Below, in pieces: positions 37,001 through 45,287 of a DNA stretch of 64,000 nucleotides. Position 1 is the first letter of the stretch; each line of letters starts with the position of its first letter. The DNA comes from Dyadobacter sp. CY323 (lineage in GTDB: Bacteria; Bacteroidota; Bacteroidia; Cytophagales; Spirosomataceae): positions 62,001 to 126,000 of the forward strand of contig NZ_JAJUXH010000015.1 of NCBI RefSeq assembly GCF_021390245.1. The letters run 5' to 3'. The notes beneath the pieces were generated by a model, which was not told the origin of the DNA, made no database searches, and was given only the letters and a program-made list of their open reading frames with translations. Both the position numbers and the translations under genes were made by a program.

Positions 37001-38068
37001 ATGAAAAATATAGCATTGGTCGTTGGAGCTACCGGTATAACCGGAAGTAACCTGGCCGAAAAATTGATTGAAAAAGAATGGATCACATACGGTCTTGCCC
37101 GTAATCCGAATGCTGATATCGAAGGTTTAATCCCTATTTCGGCCGACTTGCTCAATTCAGACGATCTGGCCGCAAAATTTGCGGATATTTCACCTACCCA
37201 TGTTTTCTTCACAACCTGGATGCGCAATGATACGGAAGCAGAAAATATACGTGTTAACAGCGCTATGGTTCGCAACTTGCTGAACGCCGTTTCTGACAAA
37301 AAATCGGTTCAGCATGTTGCCCTCGTAACCGGACTGAAACACTATCTCGGACCGTTTGAAGCATATGCAAAGGCGGGGACTTTGCCTGAGACCCCCGTCC
37401 GCGAAGAACATCCGAGATTGGATCTGGAAAATTTTTATTATGCTCAGGAAGACGAAGTTTACGCCGCTGCAGACCATGATGGTTTTACATGGAGCATTCA
37501 CAGACCACATTCGGTGATCGGTAAAGCCGTTGGTAATATGATGAACATGGGTACGACGCTGGCCGTTTACGCCTCTATTTGCAAAGAAACCGGACGACCG
37601 TTTCACTTCCCGGGATCAGCTGCGCAGTGGAATGGCTTATCGGACGTGACGGATGCCCGGATTCTAGCTGAACATATGATATGGGCTGCTACTACTGATG
37701 CTGCGCACAATGAGGCGTTCAATGTGGCAAATGGTGATGTGTTCCGCTGGAAATGGCTATGGAAACAAATAGCCCAATGGTTTGAAGTTGAGTCCGCTGA
37801 TTTTAATGGTGAAATCCATCCACTGGAAGCTGAAATGGCGGCTGACGCTCCGTTGTGGAAAGAAATAGCTGCCAGGTACCAGTTAAAAGAACAGGATATC
37901 AACCGTGTGGCTTCTGCCTGGCACACAGATCTCGACCTGGGCCGCCCAATGGAAGTAATGACCGATATGTCTAAAAGCCGCAAGCTTGGTTTTACAGTGT
38001 ACCAAGACACGCGCGACTCATTCTTTGATTTGTTTGAAAAGCTGCGGTTGGAACATTTGATCCCATAA
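37001..38068 (+). CDS. SDR-family NAD(P)-dependent oxidoreductase of the PRISE (progesterone 5-beta-reductase/iridoid synthase-like) group
   Basis: 355 residues. Rossmann fold with dinucleotide motif GATGITGSNLAEKL (9-22). The catalytic features of the PRISE group are present: TGLKHYLGPFE (110-120, containing the conserved Lys113) and NFYYAQED (144-151, catalytic Tyr in the second part), followed by WSIHRPHSVIG. Family members reduce enones or related carbonyls with NADPH; the bacterial substrate is not known. The gene has a 64-bp gap to the cytochrome c gene and does not look part of the glycan cluster. Confidence 0.88.
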   Translation: MKNIALVVGATGITGSNLAEKLIEKEWITYGLARNPNADIEGLIPISADLLNSDDLAAKFADISPTHVFFTTWMRNDTEAENIRVNSAMVRNLLNAVSDKKSVQHVALVTGLKHYLGPFEAYAKAGTLPETPVREEHPRLDLENFYYAQEDEVYAAADHDGFTWSIHRPHSVIGKAVGNMMNMGTTLAVYASICKETGRPFHFPGSAAQWNGLSDVTDARILAEHMIWAATTDAAHNEAFNVANGDVFRWKWLWKQIAQWFEVESADFNGEIHPLEAEMAADAPLWKEIAARYQLKEQDINRVASAWHTDLDLGRPMEVMTDMSKSRKLGFTVYQDTRDSFFDLFEKLRLEHLIP

Positions 38069-38101
38069 GATATCGGGAATTTCATTCGTGCCATAATTTT
38101 C

Positions 38102-38109
38102 TATCTTTG
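38102..38109 (+). promoter_or_regulatory. Candidate Bacteroidota promoter -7 box
   Basis: TATCTTTG is an exact match to TAnnTTTG, 19 bp before the ATG at 38129. No clean TTTG -33 box lies at the usual distance, so the call rests on one element. Confidence 0.4.
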
Positions 38110-38128
38110 GATGTAAAACTTGCTGGCA

Positions 38129-38311
38129 ATGGACGCAATCAAAATAAGGGTAAATAAGCAAATGGACGGATACTCATTCAGTATCTCGCCATCCATTCGC
38201 GACTTCATTCGGAAACTCTTTCCTAATGCGCATCCCGCAAACAATCAATTCGTTGACACTCAGACAGGAAACGTACTACACAAAGTAACCCCGCGTGACG
38301 AAAAAGTTTAA
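38129..38311 (+). CDS. Small hypothetical protein (60 aa)
   Basis: 60 residues from the ATG at 38129 (MDAIKIRVNKQMDGYSFSIS). Polar, with no signal or membrane segment and no domain I recognise. It is preceded by an exact TAnnTTTG box. Its end overlaps the GTG start of the truncated nuclease-like gene at 38295 by 17 bp, so the two probably formed an operon. Confidence 0.55.
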   Translation: MDAIKIRVNKQMDGYSFSISPSIRDFIRKLFPNAHPANNQFVDTQTGNVLHKVTPRDEKV

Positions 38312-38483
38312 TCAATACCTCGGGAAGGCTGGGCACCTGGCGATTATGTCTGAGTTCTTGATGCTCGGATGGAATGTCGCAATTCCTGAAGTTAATATCG
38401 GCGATGACATTTTTGTGGTCCAGGACGATAATGGAACGTTAAGACGAGTACAGGTCAAAACCTCAACTTCTACTAATAATTAG
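38295..38483 (+). pseudogene. Truncated PD-(D/E)XK nuclease-like gene (N-terminal part)
   Basis: 62 residues from a GTG start. KFNQYLGKAGHLAIMSEFLM, GWNVAIPEVNIGDDIFVV and RRVQVKTS have the order helix-Glu, Asp (GDD) and Q-x-K of the PD-(D/E)XK core seen in DUF4365/intron-endonuclease-like proteins, which are normally more than twice as long. The frame stops at 38483, just after the QVK motif. Composition changes abruptly to AT-rich DNA at about 38480, so a deletion or recombination junction is likely. Confidence 0.55.
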
Positions 38484-38899
38484 ACATACCAGGCAAAATT
38501 GAAGTCAGAGAATATGCTCATCAAACATTTAGAAAGACATTTGACTTTTTACAATTAAAAGACCCAAAAACCTATTTCGATGTAACAACAATTGGCCAAG
38601 AGTTAACGAAAGCCGACGAACAGCAAATTTGGGAGGACATTATTTCGAGTCAACAGAAAATATTGACTGACAAAAAAATTAAACATCGAAATTTCGGCGA
38701 GTACTCAAAACATAACTGTGGCTATGAAACCTGTCCTTTAAACGGACTTATGATTAGACAGGGCTCAGCAATTTCAGACGGACATATGCAGTTCAATTCT
38801 GACAAGAATCAATATGCTGCGAAGGACAAGTCGGACAGACGAAAAGCCGATCGAAAAAAAGAAAAACAAATTACACAAATAATTATTGAGGCCGAATGA
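38480..38899 (+). pseudogene. Gene fragment (C-terminal part of an unknown protein), no upstream start
   Basis: An open frame of about 139 residues begins right after a stop (TAA at 38477-38479) with no start codon near its beginning; the first in-frame ATG is well inside, and a 78-residue product could start at 38663. The encoded sequence (EYAHQTFRKTFDFLQL, HRNFGEYSKHNCGYETCP, KSDRRKADRKKEKQ) is charged, with a Cys pair (CGYETC) and a basic tail. I do not recognise the family. It overlaps the next gene by four bases (ATGA), suggesting that the original gene was operonic with the nucleotidyltransferase. Confidence 0.5.
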
Positions 38900-39798
38900 T
38901 GTCGAACATCCACACACAAATGAAAACCACCCTCACTCACCTCCCCGAAGACAAACAGGAAGAACTAAAAACCATCACCGAAATCATCCTATCTAAAATC
39001 CCCGCCGAAATGGTCATTCTTTTCGGTAGCCATGCGCGTGGTGATTGGGTGGAGGATTTTCAGGAAACCTACGAATATGTGAGCGACTATGATATTCTTG
39101 TCATCACCAAAGATCGAAAGGCGGCGAGAGGACAAAAAAAGTGGCAGGATTTAGACAAGGAATTAGCGGCTAATGAAGACATCACAAAAACGAACATTAT
39201 CCAACATAGTGTTTGGTTTGTGAATGACAAGATTGAGCGGAACTTTTACTTTTTTGTGGACATTTTCAAGGAGGGAATTATGCTTTTTGATTCCGGAAAT
39301 TTCACTTTATCGGAACCGAAAGAACTGAATCCGCAGGAAAGACAGAAAAAAGCAAGTAATGCATTTACGCATTGGTTTGAATCTGCTAATCTTTTTTTGG
39401 AAACCTTTGATTTTCTCTTTAAAAAAGGAGAGAACAACATTGCATATTACCGTAATGCAGCATTCGAGCTTCATCAAGCCACCGAAAGATATTATGCTGC
39501 CATTCTGCTCGTTTTTACTGATTACAAACCCAGAACGCATGATATTGAGGAATTAGGAAAACAAGTCGAAAAACTTCATTCCGACTTTGCAACTGTTTTT
39601 CCCAAAAAAACAGCCGAAGAAGCAGGACTATTCAAACTTCTCAAAAAAGCGTACATTGATGCGCGATATGAAATAAATTACAGAATCGAAAAAGAAGAAT
39701 TAGAGTATTTATCCGAGCGCGTAAAACTGCTGAAAGATCTGACAGAACGCATTTGCAATGAGCGGATTGCACAATTTACGGACGACCGAGACGACTAA
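38896..39798 (+). CDS. Nucleotidyltransferase-HEPN fusion protein
   Basis: 300 residues. The N-terminal minimal nucleotidyltransferase domain (about 20-130) has ILFGSHARGDW (Gly44-Ser45) and SDYDILVI with Asp64 and Asp66 as metal ligands. A long insertion lies between the motifs compared with small MNT proteins. The C-terminal half (about 150-285) is a helical HEPN domain (NPQERQKKASNAFTHWFE, YRNAAFELHQATERYYAAIL, KPRTHDIEELGKQ). The RX4-6H catalytic motif of toxic HEPN RNases is not evident, so RNase activity is doubtful. Probable role: nucleotide transfer onto a protein or small molecule, in a defence or stress context. It follows gene fragments, which suggests a laterally acquired segment. 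Confidence 0.85.
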   Translation: MMSNIHTQMKTTLTHLPEDKQEELKTITEIILSKIPAEMVILFGSHARGDWVEDFQETYEYVSDYDILVITKDRKAARGQKKWQDLDKELAANEDITKTNIIQHSVWFVNDKIERNFYFFVDIFKEGIMLFDSGNFTLSEPKELNPQERQKKASNAFTHWFESANLFLETFDFLFKKGENNIAYYRNAAFELHQATERYYAAILLVFTDYKPRTHDIEELGKQVEKLHSDFATVFPKKTAEEAGLFKLLKKAYIDARYEINYRIEKEELEYLSERVKLLKDLTERICNERIAQFTDDRDD

Positions 39799-39904
39799 GC
39801 CTTCAATGCCGATACTGGAACCTTGGAACCCGGGGCATGTCCCAAGGCGAGTCGGTAAAAAATTAATTCTCTCAGTGCAGTAGTTTTCAATGGATACGAC
39901 TTAT

Positions 39905-39928
39905 AGTGTTGTAGATATCTACAACACT
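39905..39928. promoter_or_regulatory. 24-bp perfect palindrome, probable GntR operator
   Basis: AGTGTTGTAGAT is followed directly by its exact reverse complement, centred between 39916 and 39917. It ends 12 bp before the ATG at 39941 of the ABC ATPase gene. The operon contains its own GntR-family regulator (41607-41987), and such regulators bind palindromes as dimers, so autoregulation of the operon is likely. Confidence 0.75.
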
Positions 39929-39940
39929 AAACCGCAAAGC

Positions 39941-40813
39941 ATGATATCCTTTAAACAAGTTTGCTTTGGCTATGAAAAGCAGAAGGCACTTTTTGAAAAT
40001 TTGAATCTGCATTTATCTCCTGGACGGATTTACGGGCTGCTAGGTAAAAACGGAGAAGGGAAATCCAGTCTGCTTCGTAACATGGCAGGGCTACTTTTTC
40101 CGGATAAAGGAGAAATCAGCATAGCAGGTTTCAACCCGTCGGGCAGAGAGGCCGAATTCTTGCAGGATGTATTTTTTATACCGGAAGAACCCTACTTGCC
40201 TTCATTTACAGTTGAGAAGTTTTCAGAGCGGTTTGGTTTGCTCTACCCAAAATATGACCGCACTGAATTTCATAAAGGCATTTCTCATTTCAATGTTTCA
40301 GTCAGCGACAGGCTTGATAAAATGTCCTACGGACAGCGAAAGAAGGTGCTCATCGCTTTTGCCCTGGCCTGCAATACCAAAGTAATCCTGATGGATGAAC
40401 CCACCAATGGCTTGGATATTCCAGTTAAGACCCAGTTCAGAAAGTCAGTACTATCTGCCATTGACGACGAAAAAATTATTGTGATCGCCACACACCAGGT
40501 TCGTGACCTTGACAATCTCATTGATAGCGTAATCATCCTGAATGAAAATAAAATAGCCATACAAACTGACCTGGAAACGGTAGCGCAGCATTTGTCTTTC
40601 GAAACATACGCGGACATCGGCGATGGAAGTGACAGTATCCTGTATGCCAAACCTGGCCCTGGCGGGTGCAAAGTAGTGACCAGGAATATATTTGGCACCG
40701 ACTCCAGAATAGATCTTGAACAGTTTTTCAATGCTGTCGTGCTGAGTCCAACAAAAATACAGCACATTTTCGATCAGAATCCCCCCTCCCAGGAATCAAC
40801 AACTGTACTATGA
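39941..40813 (+). CDS. ABC transporter ATP-binding protein
   Basis: 290 residues from the ATG at 39941 (MISFKQVCFGYEKQ). An in-frame ATG at 39890 would place the operator-like palindrome inside the gene, so the later start is preferred. Walker A GKNGEGKSS (about 35-43), Q-loop region, signature SYGQRKK, Walker B VILMDEPTNGLD and the switch His in ATHQVRDL are all intact. It energises the membrane protein encoded next, which overlaps by four bases (ATGA). The ATPase/permease/GntR set matches the YtrA-type regulated exporters seen in Firmicutes and Bacteroidota; the exported substrate is unknown. Confidence 0.93.
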   Translation: MISFKQVCFGYEKQKALFENLNLHLSPGRIYGLLGKNGEGKSSLLRNMAGLLFPDKGEISIAGFNPSGREAEFLQDVFFIPEEPYLPSFTVEKFSERFGLLYPKYDRTEFHKGISHFNVSVSDRLDKMSYGQRKKVLIAFALACNTKVILMDEPTNGLDIPVKTQFRKSVLSAIDDEKIIVIATHQVRDLDNLIDSVIILNENKIAIQTDLETVAQHLSFETYADIGDGSDSILYAKPGPGGCKVVTRNIFGTDSRIDLEQFFNAVVLSPTKIQHIFDQNPPSQESTTVL

Positions 40814-41595
40814 GAAAGTCATCGAGCCATTACCGGATAAGCGTACTGATCCGTCTTGAATTCGACCAGAAAGGAAGAAATTACCTGTGGGTCAGTTGCT
40901 TATTGACTGTGGGTCTTTTGGTTATGACATTACCGACGCTGTATTTCGATACCTACAACCATTCATGTGAGTTACTCCAATATGCTGCAATTCCGCTGGT
41001 ACTTATCTTTGGCAGCAGCTTTTATACAAGCACTGCATTAACGGACTATGCTGCAGGCAACAAGGGGATATTTGCACTGATGACACCTGCATCCACGGCA
41101 GAAAAGATGCTTGCTGCGCTACTAGTCAACCTGATGTTCCTGATCCCTTTTCTGGTCTTGTTCTGGCTACTGCACTTCGGTACCATTCACTTTGCAAATG
41201 CAAGGTTTCCGGCAACACATACGAAATACAGCCCAGTCACACGCGAAGTGGCAATATATGTCACTTACTGCTACTTCTTATTCAACAGTGTGATATATGC
41301 CGGATCAATCTATTTTACCAAAAACTCTTATGTCAAAACACTGGCATCCGCCCTGCTGGGAGCGCTGGCGCTTAGTTCGGTTAACACCTCTTTTGCCAAA
41401 TACTTAGCCTCGTACCCCATGATGCTGGGCGCTTTTCCATTTGGTGGCTGGAATGTAGTCCGCGATAGCAGCCTCAAAGTTTATCGGGTCCATTTTCCCG
41501 ACATGGCGTATTCATGGCTTTATGTATTACCTGCGCTGATGGTGCTCGGCTTGTGGCTTGTGGCTTACAAGCGCTTGCAGGAAAAGCAGCTTTAA
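40810..41595 (+). CDS. ABC transporter membrane subunit
   Basis: 261 residues with about six hydrophobic segments (YLWVSCLLTVGLLVMTLPTL, LLQYAAIPLVLIFGSSFY, LLVNLMFLIPFLVLFWLL, ATYVTYCYFLFNSVIYAG-like, TLASALLGALALSSVNT, YVLPALMVLGLWLVAY). No soluble domain. The start overlaps the ATPase stop as ATGA. It is the probable permease partner of the ATPase at 39941-40813. The regulator gene starts 11 bp after its stop. Confidence 0.88.
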   Translation: MRKSSSHYRISVLIRLEFDQKGRNYLWVSCLLTVGLLVMTLPTLYFDTYNHSCELLQYAAIPLVLIFGSSFYTSTALTDYAAGNKGIFALMTPASTAEKMLAALLVNLMFLIPFLVLFWLLHFGTIHFANARFPATHTKYSPVTREVAIYVTYCYFLFNSVIYAGSIYFTKNSYVKTLASALLGALALSSVNTSFAKYLASYPMMLGAFPFGGWNVVRDSSLKVYRVHFPDMAYSWLYVLPALMVLGLWLVAYKRLQEKQL

Positions 41596-41606
41596 ACAAA
41601 ATCACC

Positions 41607-41987
41607 GTGGAATTTAGAGACAAACAATCCATTTATCTGCAGATTGCCGATCACATTTGTGAAGGCATCCTGCAAGGCAAGTGGCAAGAGGGAGAACGTA
41701 TACCATCCGTGCGTGAGCTTGCGGTCTTAATGGAGGTAAATCCTCATACGATTTTACGGAGCTATGAATTCCTTCTCAATAAAGACATTATTTTCAACAA
41801 AAGAGGACTGGGGTACTCCGCCTCTAATTCAGCCCGAGCCTTGATCCTCGCTTATCGTAAACAACGCTTTATGGAAAAGGAACTGCCGGTGTTCTTTTCC
41901 AGCCTGGTACTGCTGGAAATCAGCATCGAAGAAATCAAAGCCCGCTACAATGAATTTATGGTTAAAAACAACACAGTCAGCCTTTAA
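41607..41987 (+). CDS. GntR-family transcriptional regulator (YtrA-like)
   Basis: 126 residues from the GTG at 41607 (VEFRDKQSIYLQIADHICE), which gives the canonical start of the family; the longer frame to 41514 lies inside the permease gene and reads as noise. Winged helix-turn-helix at about 10-75 (GKWQEGERIPSVRELAVLME, NPHTILRSYEFLLNKDIIF). Only a short helical tail follows, as in the YtrA subgroup, which lacks a large effector domain. Likely binds the palindrome at 39905-39928 and represses the operon. Confidence 0.92.
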   Translation: MEFRDKQSIYLQIADHICEGILQGKWQEGERIPSVRELAVLMEVNPHTILRSYEFLLNKDIIFNKRGLGYSASNSARALILAYRKQRFMEKELPVFFSSLVLLEISIEEIKARYNEFMVKNNTVSL

Positions 41988-41997
41988 TAGAAAACCG

Positions 41998-42132
41998 ATG
42001 AAAAACAGTGATAAATTATTACTCACTCTATTAGTTGTATTCTTGATTGCTACACTTGGTAGCAACTTTGTACTTAAAGCTGAGTACGAAAAAGTCAAAA
42101 CAATTGACCACAAAAGCATTAAACACCAGTAA
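41998..42132 (+). CDS. Very small membrane protein (44 aa), possibly a truncated gene
   Basis: Starts at the ATG at 41998, 10 bp after the regulator stop: MKNSDKLLLTLLVVFLIATL, one membrane helix, then GSNFVLKAEYEKVKT and a short basic tail. Similar N-termini in comparable GntR/ABC operons belong to longer exported proteins, so this may be the remnant of such a gene; that comparison is from memory. It ends 2 bp before the S41 peptidase gene. Confidence 0.55.
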   Translation: MKNSDKLLLTLLVVFLIATLGSNFVLKAEYEKVKTIDHKSIKHQ

Positions 42133-42134
42133 CA

Positions 42135-44348
42135 ATGCAAAAGCACCTTTATTTGTTCATTCTTCTTCTTGTCTGTACTGCCCTCGAAGCGCAGGAAAAT
42201 GCAAACTTCAACCTGGGTTTCGAAAAGGTTACACCTGGTCAGAAATTGCCTGATAAGTGGATGCAGTGGGGCGTAGGATATTTGGTTACTGGTGATACAA
42301 TTGAAAAAAACCAGGGTAATCGTTCTGTGCTTCTTCGATCGCCCCAGGAGATTAAAAATGGCACTTTTGGTAGTGTGGCAAATACACTGCCGGCCATTTG
42401 GGAAGGAAAGCAAATCGAGCTGAGAGGTTATATGAAGTTCCAGGATGTGGAAGGGTCAGCGGGATTAATGTTGCGCATTGACGGAAATTCCGGCATGCTG
42501 CAATTTGACAATATGCAAAGCCAGGGCATCCGGGGAACGCAGGATTGGAAACAATACAGCATCAAACTACCCTACCCTTCCAATGCTGCAAAGATTCATG
42601 TCGGGGCATTGCTCGTCGGGAAAGGTTCTTTATGGATAGATCAGTTTGAGATTTTCGTTGACGGAAAGCCGATAGAACAGGCCCTACTAAGAAAGCCGGC
42701 CGCTGCGCTGCTTGATAAAGAATTTGATAACGGCTCGGGCTTTACAATTGGTAAGCTTTCGCCTGCCCAGATTACTGAACTGGGCAACGTCGGAAAACTT
42801 TGGGGATTTTTGAAATACCATCATCCGGCAATTGCCAGTGGAGACCTCAATTGGGATTATGAATTAATCCGCCTTCTGCCGCAGGTTGCCGCCCATGTAT
42901 CACCAACCGACAAACAAAAAGCACTGCATTCGTGGATCTCAAAACTGGGGCCTATCAAAGCTGCCGGCAACTATGTTGTCGCCAGTGACGCAGTTTTGAA
43001 GCCGGAGCTCGGATGGATCAAAAATGCTGGTTTTAGTAAAGACGTGGAAGCATTACTGGATACGGTCAAAAACGCTTCCCGCACCGAAGACGGCTACTAC
43101 ATTGGCTTGCAGCCGGGTGTCGGAAATCCTGATTTCAGAAATGAGAATGCTTATGCAAACATGCCCTACCCCGATGCCGGGTTCCGGTTGGTGAGCTTAT
43201 TCCGGTACTGGAATATGATCGAATACTTTTTTCCATATAAGCATTTAATCAAAGAAGATTGGCACGCCGTGCTTCTTGAATTTATTCCAAAATTTGTAAA
43301 TGCTGCTAACGAAACCGCCTATAAGCTGGCAGCACTCGAACTGATCACAAGGGTAAAGGACACGCACGCTAATGTGTACAACCAAAGTCCTTCCCTGGAT
43401 GCCCATTTTGGCAACCGGTATGCTGCCGCGCAGCTTTCTTTTGTGGAAGGCAAACCAGTGGTCACTGATTTTTATAATGGGAAACTTGCAGAGCAATCCG
43501 GATTGAAAATCGGGGACGTAATTGAAAAGATCAATGGAAGAAGCGTCAGTGACATGATCAAGGAAAAACTTCCTTACACAGCTGCATCCAATATGCCAAC
43601 GAGGCTTAGGAACATGGCTCCAAATCTGCTGCGCAGCAACGATTCCCTGATCTCGGTCCGCATTAAACGCAATTCAAAAATCCTGGACTTGAAAATTCCT
43701 GCGCATGAAAAAGAGCAAATCAATCTGTATGCAAACTACAACAAGAAGGATACCTGCTTTAAATTGGTCCAACCAGATGTTGCGTATCTGTTTCCGGGTA
43801 AGTTTAGAAATGACTACCTGCCGATTATTGCGCCGGAGATATCCAAAACCAAAGGCCTGATCATAGACATGAGATGCTATCCTTCTGAATTTATGGTATT
43901 CACATTCGCTCCCTACTTATTACCCGAAGCGCGCGCATTCGTAAAATTTTCGAGGGGAAGCATACAAACCCCGGGAGCGTTCACATTCACCCCCGAGCTT
44001 AAAACCGGAAAAACGAATGCAGACTATTATAAGGGAAAAGTAGTGCTGATTGTAAATGAAAGCACGCTCAGCCAGGCAGAATACACCTCCATGGCATTTT
44101 CCCAGGCTCCAAACATTACCATCATCGGGAGCACAACGGCTGCCGCGGACGGCAATGTGTCTCCTATCGTCTTACCAGGTAATATCCGGACAGGCATAAG
44201 CGGGATCGGTGTCTATTATCCCGACGGAAGGGAAACCCAGCAAGTAGGGATCGTTCCTGATATTGAGGTTAAACCCACAATCCAAGGTATATTAGCTGGA
44301 CGTGATGAGCTTTTGGAGAAGGCCCTGGAAATTGTTGGAACCAAGTAA
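42135..44348 (+). CDS. Exported S41-family (C-terminal processing-like) peptidase with PDZ domain
   Basis: 737 residues. Signal peptide MQKHLYLFILLLVCTALEAQ. The N-terminal region (about 25-190) is a beta-rich domain (GFEKVTPGQKLPDKWMQW). A helical part includes LWGFLKYHHPAI and a PDZ domain follows at about 430-520 (AEQSGLKIGDVIEKINGRSV). The S41 catalytic domain is at about 545-737: VNESTLSQAEYTSMAF with probable nucleophile Ser646, GSTTAAADGNVSPIVLPG, and the C-terminal DGRETQQVGIVPDIEV. It likely acts in the periplasm or on the outer membrane. Last gene of the GntR-controlled operon, with which it is tightly spaced. Confidence 0.9.
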   Translation: MQKHLYLFILLLVCTALEAQENANFNLGFEKVTPGQKLPDKWMQWGVGYLVTGDTIEKNQGNRSVLLRSPQEIKNGTFGSVANTLPAIWEGKQIELRGYMKFQDVEGSAGLMLRIDGNSGMLQFDNMQSQGIRGTQDWKQYSIKLPYPSNAAKIHVGALLVGKGSLWIDQFEIFVDGKPIEQALLRKPAAALLDKEFDNGSGFTIGKLSPAQITELGNVGKLWGFLKYHHPAIASGDLNWDYELIRLLPQVAAHVSPTDKQKALHSWISKLGPIKAAGNYVVASDAVLKPELGWIKNAGFSKDVEALLDTVKNASRTEDGYYIGLQPGVGNPDFRNENAYANMPYPDAGFRLVSLFRYWNMIEYFFPYKHLIKEDWHAVLLEFIPKFVNAANETAYKLAALELITRVKDTHANVYNQSPSLDAHFGNRYAAAQLSFVEGKPVVTDFYNGKLAEQSGLKIGDVIEKINGRSVSDMIKEKLPYTAASNMPTRLRNMAPNLLRSNDSLISVRIKRNSKILDLKIPAHEKEQINLYANYNKKDTCFKLVQPDVAYLFPGKFRNDYLPIIAPEISKTKGLIIDMRCYPSEFMVFTFAPYLLPEARAFVKFSRGSIQTPGAFTFTPELKTGKTNADYYKGKVVLIVNESTLSQAEYTSMAFSQAPNITIIGSTTAAADGNVSPIVLPGNIRTGISGIGVYYPDGRETQQVGIVPDIEVKPTIQGILAGRDELLEKALEIVGTK

Positions 44349-44511
44349 AGCCCTTCCAACCCGGAGAACGTTCGGGCCGATCACATGGATGCACATTTTT
44401 GCTTGCTCTTTTTTCACCGCGGCCTATCTGCATTGGTGGCAGGCGAAAACCACACCAACTTCTAGCGCTGGAACTGGATAATGAGTGATAAGTATCCTGT
44501 TGGTTTGTTAC

Positions 44512-44805
44512 TTAAAAAAACACTCCCACCCGATCAATGTGATCGATAAGCTCCTTATTTTCAATATGATGATAAATAGCCAGATCTATCTTGTAGGGAA
44601 GCATTAAATCATCCAGTTCAGTTTCGATTTTAAATTGATCTGACAAATTGAGGCTTTCGCCGACAAGCACCAAATCAATGTCGGAGCCGTTGCGGAAATT
44701 TCCTTTTGCACGCGATCCGTAAAGGATTGCCTTTTCCACTTGCGGGTATTTCTTAAAGACCGCCTGAATGGCGGCAATGGTGCTTTCTTTAAGTCCGTAC
44801 TTCAT
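44512..44805 (-). CDS. MntA-like minimal nucleotidyltransferase (probable antitoxin)
   Basis: 97 residues. The motif LYGSRAKGNFRNGSDIDLVL fits the MNT pattern GS-X10-DxD, with a third acidic position in YKIDLAIY. In characterised MntA/HepT pairs the nucleotidyltransferase AMPylates the toxin on the Tyr of its RX4HXY motif and so inactivates it. The start overlaps the end of the upstream HEPN-like gene by four bases, so the two are coupled. Small size and intact motifs support an active antitoxin. Confidence 0.87.
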   Translation of the reverse strand: MKYGLKESTIAAIQAVFKKYPQVEKAILYGSRAKGNFRNGSDIDLVLVGESLNLSDQFKIETELDDLMLPYKIDLAIYHHIENKELIDHIDRVGVFF

Positions 44806-45284
44806 TCTTTCTCAAATATGTTGCCATGCTCCCCATAACGTTTCTCTTCCATAGTACTTTTAAAAGCCAAAAAAGCAGGTAGGTACTCCTCTAAAATTCT
44901 CTCGAAAATCGCATCAGCTGTTCCTTCATTATATGTGTGCGAGGTTTGGTTTCGGCTTTTGACCATTTCCATCCACAGTTCGCCGTCTTCAATCAAATCC
45001 GCAGCAAAGGCCGCTCTTGTTGCGTCTTTGGAACCTAATACTTTTATATCACCCTCGTGAAGGAGAAAGTCTTTCATCACATTCCATGCCAATTCGTGCG
45101 TGTATTCAAATCGTTGAATCAAGCCTTCCTTAATGATATCATCCAGAAAGTCATCTTCATCAATGTTTCCTGCCTCGTCCGAAGGGTAATCCTTTTTAAT
45201 TTTGGATACCGCCTGATCCAACTTGTGCAATGCTTTAAGATAATTATTGAAGCGCTGCTCCCAACGGATGTCCTGTTCGTTCAT
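44802..45284 (-). CDS. HepT-like HEPN toxin (HI0074 / nucleotidyltransferase-substrate-binding family)
   Basis: 160 residues, all helical in character (RFNNYLKALHKLDQAVSKI, QRFEYTHELAWNVMKDFLL). The HEPN RNase motif is intact as RNQTSHTY (RX4HXY), the exact form whose Tyr is the modification target in MntA/HepT systems. Followed by the MNT antitoxin gene with a 4-bp overlap. An acidic insertion (DEAGNIDEDDFLDD, about 36-49) is longer than usual. Predicted tRNA- or mRNA-cleaving toxin. Upstream DNA carries two palindromes suited to autoregulation. Confidence 0.85.
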   Translation of the reverse strand: MNEQDIRWEQRFNNYLKALHKLDQAVSKIKKDYPSDEAGNIDEDDFLDDIIKEGLIQRFEYTHELAWNVMKDFLLHEGDIKVLGSKDATRAAFAADLIEDGELWMEMVKSRNQTSHTYNEGTADAIFERILEEYLPAFLAFKSTMEEKRYGEHGNIFEKE

Positions 45285-45287
45285 AGT

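Noticed and set aside
44370..44481. Short open frame reading GPITWMHIFACSFF after the S41 peptidase
   Set aside because: Hydrophobic and suggestive of a membrane-protein remnant, but too short and without a start codon to support a call.
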